Shown here: in pieces, positions 50,638 to 59,451 of the stretch
Layout of the letters: every line of letters starts with the position of its first letter
Numbering within the stretch: position 1 is the stretch's first letter
Assembly: GCA_964492335.1 (NCBI GenBank)
Contig: CAZBJX010000008.1
Span: 1 to 64,000 of the forward strand
Direction: 5' to 3'
DNA: 64,000 nucleotides
Source: JAFGCL01 sp964492335
GTDB taxonomy: Bacteria > Chloroflexota > Dehalococcoidia > UBA2247 > RBG-13-53-26
Position numbers and translations under genes: made by a program
Notes under the pieces: generated by a model
The model's database searches: none
What the model was told of the DNA's origin: nothing
What the model saw: the letters and a program-made list of their open reading frames with translations, nothing else

Positions 50638-51405
50638 CTACTTCGGCGGGAAGCGGACGCCCCCGTCCAGCCGGATGGTCTCGCCGTTCAGGAACGCGTT
50701 CTCCACGATGTGCTGGACCAGGCCGGCGAACTCCTCCACCCGGCCGAACCGCTTCGGGAACGGGATGTGCACGGTGATCCCGTCCTTCATCTCCTGCGGC
50801 ATGAGGGCCGTGAGCGGGGTATCGAAGGTCCCCGGGGCGATGGTGCAGCACCGGATGCCGCTGCGGGCCAGGTCCCTGGCCACTGCCAGGGTCATCCCCA
50901 CCACCCCCGCCTTGGAGGCGCAGTAGGCCACCTGCCCCATCTGGGGCTCCAGGGCGGCCACCGAGGCGGTGTTGATGATCACCCCGCGCTCGCCGTCAGC
51001 GGTGGGCTCGTTCTTCTGCATGTGGAATGCCACCCAGCGGGTGCAGTCGAAGGTGCCGATCAGGTTCAGCTCGACGATCTTCTTGAAGGCGTCCAGGTCA
51101 TGCGGGCCGTTCCTGTCCGCCGTCTTCCCCACCCATCCGCTCCCGGCGCAGTTGACCAGGATGTGGATGGCCCCGAACTCCTTGAGGGCCGACTCGACAC
51201 CGGCCTGCACGGTCTCGGTCCTGGTCACGTCGACCTCAGCGAAGGCCGCCCTGGCCCCCAGTTGGCGGCAGAGGTTCTCCGCGTTCTGGCGGTTGAAGTC
51301 GGCGATCACCACGTTGGCCCCGGCTGCGTGAAGGCGCCTGGCGGTGGCTTCGCCCAGCCCGCTGGCCCCCCCGGTAACGAAAGCGGTCTTGCCCTTAACG
51401 TCCAT
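50638..51405 (-). CDS. SDR, 3-hydroxyacyl-CoA dehydrogenase type II-like
   Basis: A 255-residue active-looking SDR: TGGASGLGEATARRL near residue 11, NCAGSG, catalytic Ser in NTASVAALEPQMG and YCASK near 162. The sequence, with IAPGTFDTPLTALMPQE and IPFPKRFGRVEEFAGLVQHI, is close to the HSD10/3-hydroxy-2-methylbutyryl-CoA dehydrogenase type. It may act in fatty or branched-acid oxidation. GGGAGGACC precedes ATG 51405. It is divergent from the nitroreductase gene. Confidence 0.9.
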   Translation of the reverse strand: MDVKGKTAFVTGGASGLGEATARRLHAAGANVVIADFNRQNAENLCRQLGARAAFAEVDVTRTETVQAGVESALKEFGAIHILVNCAGSGWVGKTADRNGPHDLDAFKKIVELNLIGTFDCTRWVAFHMQKNEPTADGERGVIINTASVAALEPQMGQVAYCASKAGVVGMTLAVARDLARSGIRCCTIAPGTFDTPLTALMPQEMKDGITVHIPFPKRFGRVEEFAGLVQHIVENAFLNGETIRLDGGVRFPPK

Positions 51406-51549
51406 GCTCGGTCCTCCCTCTCCTAATCGGTGATGTCACTACCAAATAGGATACCCGATCGCCGCGTTTGGGGACAGGCGGATCTCCCGGCGCGCCTGGC
51501 GCAGCGGCGCGGGCCCGGGCGCAGGCCGTACCCCCGGCGCGCCGGGGGT

Positions 51550-51578
51550 TTGACCGTGCACACCGCCCATAGTAGAGT
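51550..51578 (+). promoter_or_regulatory. Candidate promoter of the nitroreductase gene
   Basis: TTGACC (51550-51555), 17-base spacer, TAGAGT (51573-51578). Predicted start near 51585, about 29 bases before the ATG. Confidence 0.55.
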
Positions 51579-51613
51579 AGCACTGGCATTCTGTGTGGAG
51601 GTGCAGACCGGAC

Positions 51614-52348
51614 ATGGACATCCCTGAAGTAATTGTGGAGAGAAGGAGCATCCGCGCCTTCAAGCCGGACCCCATCCCCCGTGACGTCCTGAACAAGATA
51701 GCCGCCATGGCCCTGCGCGCCCCCTCATGGGCCAACACCCAGCCCTGGGAGCTGGTCATCGTCTCCGGAGCGAAGCTGGAGGCCATCAAGGAGGCCTTCG
51801 TCACACAGCGCGGAGTGAAGGCCCACCCGGACTTCCGCGGGCCGAAGCTCTTCACCGGGATATACCGGGCCCGGTTCCAGGCCCTGGCCACCAGGATCAC
51901 CGAGGCCACCAGGTTGACCAGGGCCCCCGGGGCGCCGAAGGCCTCCGGCAAGACAAAGGCCCCCGGCCGGGGCCAGGCGGACCGCGAGTCGCCGGAGTGG
52001 TTTCTCCAGGGCCCCCGCCTGTACGGGGCCCCGGCGGCCATATATATCTTGATCGATCGGTCTTTCTACGAGCAGGCCGGCCACTTCAACGTCTGGCCGG
52101 TGTTCGACTGCGGCCTGGTGGCGCAGAACATCATGCTCCTGGCCACCCACCACGGGCTGGGCACCATCATCCAGGCGCAGGCGGCCCACTACCCGGACGT
52201 CCTGCGGCAGATGCTGGGCATCGCCGACTCCAAGCTGGTGCTGGTGGGCATAGCTATAGGGTACCCGGACTGGGACAACCCCATAAACAAGGTCCGCTCC
52301 GAAAGGGAGGCCGTGGAGAGCGTGGTCAAGTGGTACGGATTTGACTGA
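51614..52348 (+). CDS. Nitroreductase family protein
   Basis: A 244-residue FMN-dependent NAD(P)H oxidoreductase. VERRSIRAFKPDPIPRDVL and RAPSWANTQPWELVIVSG form the N-terminal FMN site; FDCGLVAQNIMLLATHHGLG is the second family motif. A Pro/Lys/Gly-rich loop (residues 110-125) is an unusual insertion. ATG 51614 is supported by GGAGGTG 11 bases upstream. Substrate unknown. Confidence 0.88.
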   Translation: MDIPEVIVERRSIRAFKPDPIPRDVLNKIAAMALRAPSWANTQPWELVIVSGAKLEAIKEAFVTQRGVKAHPDFRGPKLFTGIYRARFQALATRITEATRLTRAPGAPKASGKTKAPGRGQADRESPEWFLQGPRLYGAPAAIYILIDRSFYEQAGHFNVWPVFDCGLVAQNIMLLATHHGLGTIIQAQAAHYPDVLRQMLGIADSKLVLVGIAIGYPDWDNPINKVRSEREAVESVVKWYGFD

Positions 52349-52364
52349 GGCGGCGCCGCCTGAT

Positions 52365-52394
52365 TTGTGCCGGCGTCGCACGATCGGATATACT
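52365..52394 (+). promoter_or_regulatory. Candidate promoter of the small Cys protein gene
   Basis: TTGTGC (52365-52370), 18-base spacer, TATACT (52389-52394); leader of about 25 bases to GTG 52426. Confidence 0.4.
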
Positions 52395-52425
52395 ATTCTC
52401 GCCGATTACTCGTGGGAGGTGGTCT

Positions 52426-52638
52426 GTGGAGCAAACAAGTCTGCCCAGGTGCCAGAAGTGCAGCGCGGGCGATCTGGTGCCCCTGTCCGATTTCGGCAGT
52501 CAGGGTGCGCCAATTCACTATAAGGCGTGGGTCTGCACCAATCCCAACTGCGGCTTCAACCTCAAAATCAGGAACGGTGACGTCTACATCAACGAGCCGG
52601 TTATCAGCGGCGCAATGCACAATTCGCGGGTGCGCTAG
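52426..52638 (+). CDS. Small Cys-rich (zinc-ribbon-like) protein
   Basis: A 70-residue protein with CQKCSAGDL near residue 9 and CTNPNCGF near 37, so two Cys knuckles that could bind zinc. The remainder is short beta strands with no membrane segment. It starts with GTG 52426 after a good GGGAGGTGG site. It precedes comF on the same strand by 6 bases. Function unknown. Confidence 0.65.
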   Translation: MEQTSLPRCQKCSAGDLVPLSDFGSQGAPIHYKAWVCTNPNCGFNLKIRNGDVYINEPVISGAMHNSRVR

Positions 52639-52644
52639 ACGATC

Positions 52645-53373
52645 TTGATCAGGACCAACAGAAGAAGCGTGTTCTCGGCCCGGCTGGAAGAAGTCAAGGG
52701 CAAAGTCATCGATCTTCTCTTCCCGCCCCATTGTGTGGGCTGCGGGAGCGAAGGTCTGTTTGTCTGCAGCCTCTGCGAGTCCTCCCTGCCGGTGCTGGCC
52801 TCTCCTGTGTGCCCCACGTGCGGCCGGCCCCTTCGCCGGCAGGGCGACTGCCCCGTGTGCCGCGCGTGGAAGCCGGAGACGGACGGCATCCGGTCGCCCT
52901 TCGCCTTTGACGGCGTGGTCCGCCAGTGCATCTACCAGTTCAAGTACGGGCACTTCAAGGCGCTGGCCGCGCCCCTGGGGCGGCTGCTGGCCGGCTACCT
53001 GGAGAGGGAGAGGCTGGAGGCCGACGTCCTGGTGCCGGTGCCGCTGCATTCCAGCCGGGAGCGCGACCGGGGGTACAACCAGTCCGCCCTCCTGGCCGCC
53101 GAGCTGGGGAAGCGCAGCGGCCTGCCGGTGGTCAGCGACTGCCTGGTCAGGCTGCGCCATACCAGGCCCCAGGTCAAGACGGCAAGCGCCCTGGAGCGGC
53201 AGCGCAACCTCGCGGGGGCGTTCGGCTGCCGGGACCGCAGGCTCGAGGGGAAGCGGGTCCTGCTGATTGACGACGTTTGCACCACCGGAGCGACTCTCAG
53301 CTCCTGTGCCATCGCCCTGAGGGAGGCGGGGGCCTCCCTGGTATGGGGCCTGGCACTGGCCAGGGAAGCATGA
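52645..53373 (+). CDS. ComF family phosphoribosyltransferase-like protein
   Basis: A 242-residue protein with an N-terminal zinc ribbon (CVGCG, CSLCE, CPTCGRPL, CPVCRAW) and a C-terminal phosphoribosyltransferase fold with the PRPP loop VLLIDDVCTTGATLSSCA. It belongs to the ComF/GntX family linked to DNA uptake in other bacteria. TTG 52645 is the likely start, since the frame has no earlier ATG or GTG. The glyA ATG overlaps its stop. Confidence 0.88.
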   Translation: MIRTNRRSVFSARLEEVKGKVIDLLFPPHCVGCGSEGLFVCSLCESSLPVLASPVCPTCGRPLRRQGDCPVCRAWKPETDGIRSPFAFDGVVRQCIYQFKYGHFKALAAPLGRLLAGYLERERLEADVLVPVPLHSSRERDRGYNQSALLAAELGKRSGLPVVSDCLVRLRHTRPQVKTASALERQRNLAGAFGCRDRRLEGKRVLLIDDVCTTGATLSSCAIALREAGASLVWGLALAREA

Positions 53374-54608
53374 GCTACGCAGCCGACAGGGACCCCCAGA
53401 TCGCGGACGTGGTCCGGAAGGAAGAGGAGCGCCAGCGGCGCAAGCTGGTGTTCATCGCCTCCGAGAACTACGCCAGCCGCGCGGTGATGGAGGTCCAGGG
53501 CTCGGTGCTCACCAACAAGTACGCCGAGGGATACCCGGGGCGCCGGTACTACGGCAGCTGCGAGTGGGTGGACGAGGCGGAGCGGATAGCCATCGACCGC
53601 GTCAGGCGGCTCTTCGGGGTGGAGTACGCCAACGTCCAGCCCCACAGCGGCAGCCAGGCCAACGCCGCGGCCTACCTGGCGCTCCTCAAGCCCGGCGACA
53701 CCGTGCTGGCCATGAGCCTGGCCCACGGCGGGCATCTCACGCACGGCAGCCCGGCCAGCTTCTCCGGCAAGCTCTACAACTTCGTGCACTACGGGGTCAA
53801 CCGGGAGACGGAGCTGCTGGACTACGAAGAGCTGGAGCGCCTGGCCAGGGAGCACCGTCCCAGGCTGATCGTGGCCGGGGCCAGCTCCTATCCCAGGACC
53901 ATCGACTCCGAGCGAATCCGGCGGGTAGCGGACGAGGTGGGAGCCAGGGTGATGATGGACATCGCGCACCCGGCGGGGCTGATCGCCGCGGGCATCCATC
54001 CCTCGCCCCTGCCCTGGGCCCACGTAGTGACCGCCACCACGCAGAAGACGCTGCGCGGGCCGCGGGGGGGCTTCATCCTGGCCGGCGCGGAGCTGGCCAA
54101 AGGCCTGGACTCGGCCGTCTTCCCGGGGACGCAGGGGGGGCCGCTGATGCACGTCATCGCCGCCAAGGCGGTCTGCTTCCACGAGGCCCTGCAGCCCGAC
54201 TTCGTCGCCTACCAGAAGAGCCTGGCGGAGAACGCCAGGGTCCTGGCCGCCGAGCTGGCCCGGCTGGGCCTGCGCATTGTGACCGGCGGCACGGACAACC
54301 ACCTGCTGCTGGTGGACCTGCGAGCCGCCGGCATAACTGGCAAGGAGGCCGAGGAAGCGCTGGACGCCATCGGCATATCCGCCAACCGCAACGCCATACC
54401 CTTCGACCCCCTGCCGCCCCGGCAGGCCAGCGGGCTGAGGCTGGGGACGGCCGCCGCCACCACCCGGGGGCTGGGCACGCCGGAGATGAAGCAGGTCGCC
54501 CTGATAGTCCACCGGGCGCTCACCAACCTCGGGGACGAAGAGCTCGGCAAGCGCCTGGCCGGGGAGGTCCGGGGCATCTGCGACAGGTTCCCGGTCCCGC
54601 AGAGTTGA
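53370..54608 (+). CDS. glyA: Serine hydroxymethyltransferase
   Basis: PLP enzyme interconverting serine and glycine with tetrahydrofolate. The 412-residue protein has FIASENYASRAVMEVQGSVL, TNKYAEGYPGRRYYGS and HGGHLTHGSPASFSGKLYNF. The PLP lysine lies in TATTQKTLRGPRGG; Gln replaces the His that commonly precedes this Lys. ATG 53370 overlaps the comF stop. Confidence 0.95.
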   Translation: MSYAADRDPQIADVVRKEEERQRRKLVFIASENYASRAVMEVQGSVLTNKYAEGYPGRRYYGSCEWVDEAERIAIDRVRRLFGVEYANVQPHSGSQANAAAYLALLKPGDTVLAMSLAHGGHLTHGSPASFSGKLYNFVHYGVNRETELLDYEELERLAREHRPRLIVAGASSYPRTIDSERIRRVADEVGARVMMDIAHPAGLIAAGIHPSPLPWAHVVTATTQKTLRGPRGGFILAGAELAKGLDSAVFPGTQGGPLMHVIAAKAVCFHEALQPDFVAYQKSLAENARVLAAELARLGLRIVTGGTDNHLLLVDLRAAGITGKEAEEALDAIGISANRNAIPFDPLPPRQASGLRLGTAAATTRGLGTPEMKQVALIVHRALTNLGDEELGKRLAGEVRGICDRFPVPQS

Positions 54609-54634
54609 GGGGGCCGCGGCTTCTGTGCTATAGT
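54605..54634 (+). promoter_or_regulatory. Candidate promoter of the rpsF-ssb-rpsR operon
   Basis: TTGAGG (54605-54610, overlapping the glyA stop), 18-base spacer, extended -10 TGC-TATAGT (hexamer 54629-54634). Start near 54641. Confidence 0.6.
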
Positions 54635-54642
54635 TTGTCGAA

Positions 54643-54660
54643 CAATAACGCGAGTTATTG
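54643..54660 (+). promoter_or_regulatory. GNRA-loop hairpin at the 5' end of the rpsF transcript
   Basis: A perfect 7-bp stem (54643-54649 with 54654-54660) closed by the tetraloop GCGA lies at the predicted transcript start, ~28 bases before rpsF. It lacks the CCG bulge of the known S6:S18-binding leader. Confidence 0.5.
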
Positions 54661-54687
54661 TCTAGTCCTTCTGGAGGGAATATCGAA

Positions 54688-54975
54688 TTGCGTGACTACG
54701 AATTGACGGTGATTTACCGGCCCGAGATCGCGGAAGAGGAGATTCCGGCTGAGATAGACAGGGTGAGCCAGCTCATCAGCCAGAAGGGAGGGGTGGTGGG
54801 AGACGTCAATCGATGGGGCCGGAAGAGGCTGGCCTATCCCATAGACCGCTGCCGGGAAGGCAACTACGTGCTCACGCCGTTCAAGATGGACCCCACCGAG
54901 GCGCCGCAGCTGGACAGGAACCTGCGCGGTTCCGACCGCATTCTGCGGCACCTGCTGGTGAGGATCGGGGAATAG
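54688..54975 (+). CDS. rpsF: 30S ribosomal protein S6
   Basis: A 95-residue S6 that binds S18 on the 30S platform. The product begins RDYELTVIYRPEIAEEEI and contains WGRKRLAYPIDRCREGNYVL, both typical. TTG 54688 is the likely start, because GGAGGG (54673-54678) lies 9 bases upstream and the length then equals the family. The longer frame from 54658 would run through the leader hairpin. First gene of rpsF-ssb-rpsR. Confidence 0.94.
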   Translation: MRDYELTVIYRPEIAEEEIPAEIDRVSQLISQKGGVVGDVNRWGRKRLAYPIDRCREGNYVLTPFKMDPTEAPQLDRNLRGSDRILRHLLVRIGE

Positions 54976-55008
54976 GGGGCCAGGGGACCTGAGAGGGGGC
55001 GGGATGCA

Positions 55009-55407
55009 ATGGCGAATCTGAACAAGGTGATGATCATCGGCAACGTGGGGACCGATCCCGAGATGCGGTTCACGCCCAATGGCAACCCGGTGACCAGCTT
55101 CCGGGTGGCTACCAGCCGGTTCTTCACCGGCCCGGAAGGCGAGCGCAAGCAGGAGACGGAGTGGTTCACGGTCACCGCCTGGAACAAGCTGGCGGAGAGC
55201 TGCAACCAGTTCCTGACCAAGGGCCGGCGGGCCTACATAGAGGGCCGGCTGCGCAGCCGTGTCTGGGAGGGGCAGGACGGCCAGAAGCGGACCCAGGTGG
55301 AGATAGTCGCGGAGCGGGTGCTGTTCCTGGACCGCCAGGCCGCCGCCCCGGTGAGGGAGGACGGCAAGGCTGACGAGGAGATCGAGGCGCAGGACCTGCC
55401 GTTCTAG
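55009..55407 (+). CDS. ssb: Single-stranded DNA-binding protein
   Basis: A 132-residue OB-fold SSB. LNKVMIIGNVGTDPEMRFTP, FRVATSR and ETEWFTVTAWNKLAE are typical. The acidic C-terminus ends in DLPF, the tail that docks partner proteins. It lies between rpsF and rpsR, the standard order. Confidence 0.96.
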   Translation: MANLNKVMIIGNVGTDPEMRFTPNGNPVTSFRVATSRFFTGPEGERKQETEWFTVTAWNKLAESCNQFLTKGRRAYIEGRLRSRVWEGQDGQKRTQVEIVAERVLFLDRQAAAPVREDGKADEEIEAQDLPF

Positions 55408-55423
55408 TGAAGGAAGATGAAGA

Positions 55424-55717
55424 ATGGTTAGTGGACCAAGGAGACCGGCAAGAAGATCGTCGAGGCCGAAGTACATTCCGAAGCGGAAGGTGTGCGCCTT
55501 CTGTGCTGACAAGGTGAAGGAGATCAGCTACCGGGACATCGCCCTGCTGCGGCGCTACATCTCGGACCGGCACAAGATAGAGCCCCGGCGCCGCACAGGC
55601 AACTGCGCCAAGCACCAGCGGGCGCTGGCCCAGGCCATCAAGAGGGCCCGGCACATCGCCCTCATTCCGCACACCTCGGTGCAACTGCGCAAAGCGGGCG
55701 CCGTCATCCTGCGGTAG
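55424..55717 (+). CDS. rpsR: 30S ribosomal protein S18, zinc-binding (C+) type
   Basis: A 97-residue S18 with a basic N-terminus. CAFCADK (residue 24) and GNCAKHQ (about 60) keep the Cys/His set of the zinc-binding form. YRDIALLRRYISDRHKI is the S6-contacting region. ATG 55424 follows GGAAG. Confidence 0.96.
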   Translation: MVSGPRRPARRSSRPKYIPKRKVCAFCADKVKEISYRDIALLRRYISDRHKIEPRRRTGNCAKHQRALAQAIKRARHIALIPHTSVQLRKAGAVILR

Positions 55718-55794
55718 CGGCGTCTCCCTCGCCGGGTGAGGCGGTCCCGTGCCGCCGGCGGGCGGCGAGGCCCTCGTTCCTGTCAGGTTAGACC

Positions 55795-56862
55795 ATGAGT
55801 ATGCTGGGGAGATTGCTGGACCGGTCCGGCCAGAAGAAGCGGCGCCGTCCGCGCACCAAGGCGGAGTTGGAGAAGAGGCGGCGCCTCCTTATCGTCATCC
55901 TGATCATCACGGCAGTGGTGGCCGCCACGGTCACCGTCGGCTACGGGTACTACGACACCAGCGTCAGGCCCTGGCGCCAGCCCATCCTCGAGGTGAACGG
56001 CACCGTCATCGACATGCGCACCTTCGTCAACCACCTCCGCCTGCACCAGCAGTACTCGGGCTACTTCTCCTCCGAGTCGGAGTGGGCCCAGTACGTGGTG
56101 AGCGTCGTGGAGCAGAACGAGATGAACCGGCAGTACCTGCAGGGTCACTTCCCGGGGGTCGACCTGGCGGCGGTGACCAGCGACGAGGAGGTCGACCGCA
56201 AGGTCCGGGAGGAGCTGGGCCTGGCGGACAACTCCACCCAGGAGGAATACGACCAGGCGTACCGCAACCTGGAAGAGGGCCTGAAGAGCTACGGCGTGTC
56301 GGTCAGTGACTTCAGGAAGCTGTACGTAGAGCCGCTGCTGATCAGCGCCGAGCTGCAGAAGCAGATCGGCGACCGGGACTACCCGGCCACGGGCAGCCAC
56401 GACCACGCCCGGGTGCAGGCCCTCCTCGTCAGCGGGGCGGACCAGGCCTCCCTGGCGAGGATGAAGTGGGAGAACGGCGCGGCGTTTGACACCCTGGCCG
56501 GCGAGAGCTGGGTCTCCGAGTCCATCGGGGACACCCTGGAGACGGACAGCGCCACCCCCAGGTGGGTGCCCCGGAGCACCCGGGGCGAGTCCTTCGACAA
56601 CTGCACCTTCAGCATCCCCGTGGGCATGCTGAGCGATCCCGTCCCGGAGGCCGACAGCTTCGAGGAGTACTGGCTGGTCAACGTGCTGGCCAGGGAGTCC
56701 AGGCAGCTGACCGAGGAGGACCGGGACCGCCTGGTTTCCGACGCGGTGTCCATGTGGCTGGAGGAAGCCATGGCCTCCCCGGAGAACGTGATCGTCAACT
56801 ACCTCGACCAGGAGGGAGGCGCGGCCAGACTGGCCTGGGCCGTCAAGCAGGCCGCGGTGTGA
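55795..56862 (+). CDS. Membrane-anchored SurA/PpiC-like protein
   Basis: A 355-residue protein with a basic cytosolic start (RSGQKKRRRPRTKAELEKRR), one transmembrane helix (about 30-53) and an extracytoplasmic part that begins like SurA N-terminal domains (PILEVNGTVIDMRTFVNHLR). The parvulin-like region (HDHARVQALLVSG, then WENGAAFDTLAGE) is degenerate, so isomerase activity is doubtful; a chaperone role for exported proteins is more likely. It lies between rpsR and hom. Confidence 0.75.
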   Translation: MSMLGRLLDRSGQKKRRRPRTKAELEKRRRLLIVILIITAVVAATVTVGYGYYDTSVRPWRQPILEVNGTVIDMRTFVNHLRLHQQYSGYFSSESEWAQYVVSVVEQNEMNRQYLQGHFPGVDLAAVTSDEEVDRKVREELGLADNSTQEEYDQAYRNLEEGLKSYGVSVSDFRKLYVEPLLISAELQKQIGDRDYPATGSHDHARVQALLVSGADQASLARMKWENGAAFDTLAGESWVSESIGDTLETDSATPRWVPRSTRGESFDNCTFSIPVGMLSDPVPEADSFEEYWLVNVLARESRQLTEEDRDRLVSDAVSMWLEEAMASPENVIVNYLDQEGGAARLAWAVKQAAV

Positions 56863-56877
56863 CGGAGTGAGGCGGGC

Positions 56878-58152
56878 ATGAGGAGCATCGGCATCGGGCT
56901 GATGGGGCTGGGCACCATCGGCGGCGGCGTCTACCGGGCCCTGGCGGAGAGGGGGCAGGTCATCGCCGAGGCCGTGGGCTCCCCGGTGGTCCTGCGGAAG
57001 GTGCTGGAGAAGCGGCCGGTGGACATCGACCCGTCTCTGCTCACCTCGGACTTCCAGCAGATACTGTCCCACCCCGGGATAGATGTCGTCATCGAGCTGC
57101 TGGGCGGCGAGCACCCGGCGGTGGACTTCATCAGGGAATCACTGCAGGCGGGCAAGCACGTGGTCACCGCCAACAAGGAGGTCATCGCCAAGCACGGGCC
57201 CCAGCTCCTGGCCATCGCCAGGGAGAAGGGCGTGGCCCTGCAGTTCGAGGCCAGCGTTGGCGGCGGCATCCCCCTGCTGCTGCCCCTGCAGCAGGGACTG
57301 CTGGCCAACGAGGTCTCCACCATATACGGGATCATCAACGGCACCACCAACTACATCCTCAGCCGGATGTCCCAGGAGCGCACCGGGTTCGCCGAGGCGC
57401 TCAAGAAGGCGCAGGAGCTGGGCTATGCCGAGGCCGACCCCTCCAACGACATCGAGGGCCGGGACGCCGCCTACAAGCTGGCCATCCTGGCCAGCGCCGG
57501 CTTCCACACCACGGTGCGCCCGGAGCAGGTCTACTGCGAAGGGATCTCGCGCCTGGCGGCGCCGGACTTCCTGTATGCGAAGGAGCTGGGCTACGAGATC
57601 AAGCTCCTGGCCATCGCCAAGCAGGCGGACGACGCGGTCGAGGCGCGGGTGCACCCCGTCTTCATCCCTCAGGAGTACCTGCTGGCCAGGGTCGGCGGCG
57701 TCTACAACGCCGTGCAGGTGGAGGGGGACCTGGTGGGCCAGCTGATCTTCTACGGCCGGGGCGCGGGAGCGCAGCCCACATCGAGCGCGGTGCTCTCTGA
57801 CGTGATAGCCATAGGCCAGGCCATCGCCTCCGGCCGGCAGGTGCCATGTGCAATGCGGCTGGCCAGGCCCAAGGCGGTCAGGCCGATGTCCGAGCTGCAG
57901 ACGCGGTACTACCTGCGGATCAAACTGGCCGACAAGCCGGGCGTGCTGGCCCAGATCGCCGGGATACTGGGCGACCGCGGCATCAGCATTGCCTGCGTCA
58001 TCCAGAAGGAGACGGACGAGACCCACCGGACGGCGGTGATCGTCCTCATGACCCACATGGCGCGGGAGGAGTCCATGCAGTCCGCCCTGGCGGACTTGAG
58101 GAAGATCCCCGCGGTCAAGAGAATAGGCAACGTCATCAGGGTTGAAGAATAG
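56878..58152 (+). CDS. hom: Homoserine dehydrogenase
   Basis: Reduces aspartate semialdehyde to homoserine with NAD(P)H. The 424-residue protein has GLMGLGTIGGGVYRAL at the N-terminus, ANKEVIAKHGPQLLAIA, YGIINGTTNYILSRM and GRDAAYKLAILASAGF. A C-terminal ACT domain (about 345-424, IKLADKPGVLAQIAGILGDR) suggests feedback control by threonine. It is followed by a small Cys-rich protein and thrC. Confidence 0.96.
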   Translation: MRSIGIGLMGLGTIGGGVYRALAERGQVIAEAVGSPVVLRKVLEKRPVDIDPSLLTSDFQQILSHPGIDVVIELLGGEHPAVDFIRESLQAGKHVVTANKEVIAKHGPQLLAIAREKGVALQFEASVGGGIPLLLPLQQGLLANEVSTIYGIINGTTNYILSRMSQERTGFAEALKKAQELGYAEADPSNDIEGRDAAYKLAILASAGFHTTVRPEQVYCEGISRLAAPDFLYAKELGYEIKLLAIAKQADDAVEARVHPVFIPQEYLLARVGGVYNAVQVEGDLVGQLIFYGRGAGAQPTSSAVLSDVIAIGQAIASGRQVPCAMRLARPKAVRPMSELQTRYYLRIKLADKPGVLAQIAGILGDRGISIACVIQKETDETHRTAVIVLMTHMAREESMQSALADLRKIPAVKRIGNVIRVEE

Positions 58153-58163
58153 GCGGTGATAGC

Positions 58164-58367
58164 ATGACTTGGATAGCGGGCCTGATTGCCACCGGTGAGG
58201 TGAAGTGCGACGGGTGCGAGAAGACCATGAGGCATCCCGACCGGTACGCCTACGTGTCCGAAGACGACCGGCCCGTGGAGCGCCTGTGTGAGAAATGCTC
58301 CAGCGCCAGGGGCTACCTGAGAAAGAGAAAGGACGAGAAGGGGCGCGAGACGGCCTCCTTCCTGTAG
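58164..58367 (+). CDS. Small CxxC protein between hom and thrC
   Basis: A 67-residue protein with CDGCEKTM near residue 15 and CEKCSSARGYL near 42, so two CxxC pairs likely to bind zinc; the C-terminus is Lys/Arg-rich. Function is unknown. Its position inside the threonine operon, 11 bases after hom and 9 before thrC, suggests a role linked to, or only cotranscribed with, that pathway. Confidence 0.6.
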   Translation: MTWIAGLIATGEVKCDGCEKTMRHPDRYAYVSEDDRPVERLCEKCSSARGYLRKRKDEKGRETASFL

Positions 58368-58376
58368 TCCCTCGAG

Positions 58377-59426
58377 ATGGGCCTGGGAGTCCTGCCGAGA
58401 TACCAGCAGTACCTGCCGGTGACCGCGGCCACCCCGATGGTCAACCTGGGCGAGGGCGACACCCCCCTGGTGCGGTCGCTGTCCCTGGAGAAGGAGCTGG
58501 GCTGCGGCGAGCTGTACTTCAAGCTCGAAGGCTGCAACCCCACCGGGTCCTTCAAGGACCGGGGCATGGTGATGGCGGTGGCCAAGGCCGTGGAGGCCGG
58601 GAACCGGGCCATCATCTGCGCCTCGACCGGCAACACCAGCGCCTCGGCAGCGGCCTACGGGGCCCGGTGCGGCCTGCGGACCATCATCGTCATCCCCAAG
58701 GGCAAGATCGCCCTGGGGAAGCTGGCCCAGGCCGTGGTGTACGGCGCCCGGATCGTGGCCATCGGGGGCAACTTCGACCAGGCGCTGGACATCGTGCGGC
58801 AGTTGGCCGACAGGTACCCGGTGACCCTGGTCAACTCCGTGAATCCCTTCCGCATTGAGGGGCAGAAGACGGCCGCCTTCGAGGTGGTGGACACCCTGGG
58901 AGACGCGCCGGACTACCACTTCATCCCCGTGGGCAACGCCGGCAACATCACCGCCTACTGGAAGGGGTACGTCGAGTACCACCGGCTGGGCAAGGCGCGC
59001 GGGACCCCGAAGATGATGGGCTTCCAGGCCGAGGGCGCGGCGCCCATCGTCAGGGGGCACAAGGTCGATCACCCGGAGACGGTAGCCACGGCCATACGCA
59101 TCGGCAACCCGGCCAGCTGGAAGGGCGCCGAGGCAGCCCGGGACCAATCCGGCGGCATCATCGACTGGGTCAGCGACGCTGAGATCATGGCCGCCTACCA
59201 CCGCCTGGCATCCTCTGAGGGCGTCTTCGGCGAGCCGGCTTCGGCAGCCTCGGTGGCGGGCCTGATCAGGCACGCCCCGCGGCTCGACCTGGCCGGCAAG
59301 CGGGTGGTCTGCGTGATCACCGGCAGCGGGCTCAAAGACCCGGACAACGCCATGAAGCAGGCGCCGTCCATTGCCGAGATCCCGGCGGACCTGGAGCAGG
59401 TCGCCGGCGCCCTCGGGCTAACCTGA
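58377..59426 (+). CDS. thrC: Threonine synthase
   Basis: A 349-residue PLP enzyme converting phosphohomoserine to threonine. The PLP lysine is in NPTGSFKDRGMVMAVAKA near residue 62; CASTGNTSASAAAYGARCGL binds phosphate/PLP and IPVGNAGNITAYWKGYVEY is typical. It is the short form without the ~100-residue N-terminal extension. No thrB is present in the window. Confidence 0.94.
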   Translation: MGLGVLPRYQQYLPVTAATPMVNLGEGDTPLVRSLSLEKELGCGELYFKLEGCNPTGSFKDRGMVMAVAKAVEAGNRAIICASTGNTSASAAAYGARCGLRTIIVIPKGKIALGKLAQAVVYGARIVAIGGNFDQALDIVRQLADRYPVTLVNSVNPFRIEGQKTAAFEVVDTLGDAPDYHFIPVGNAGNITAYWKGYVEYHRLGKARGTPKMMGFQAEGAAPIVRGHKVDHPETVATAIRIGNPASWKGAEAARDQSGGIIDWVSDAEIMAAYHRLASSEGVFGEPASAASVAGLIRHAPRLDLAGKRVVCVITGSGLKDPDNAMKQAPSIAEIPADLEQVAGALGLT

Positions 59427-59451
59427 ACACTCGGAGGCAGCCATCTCTCCT

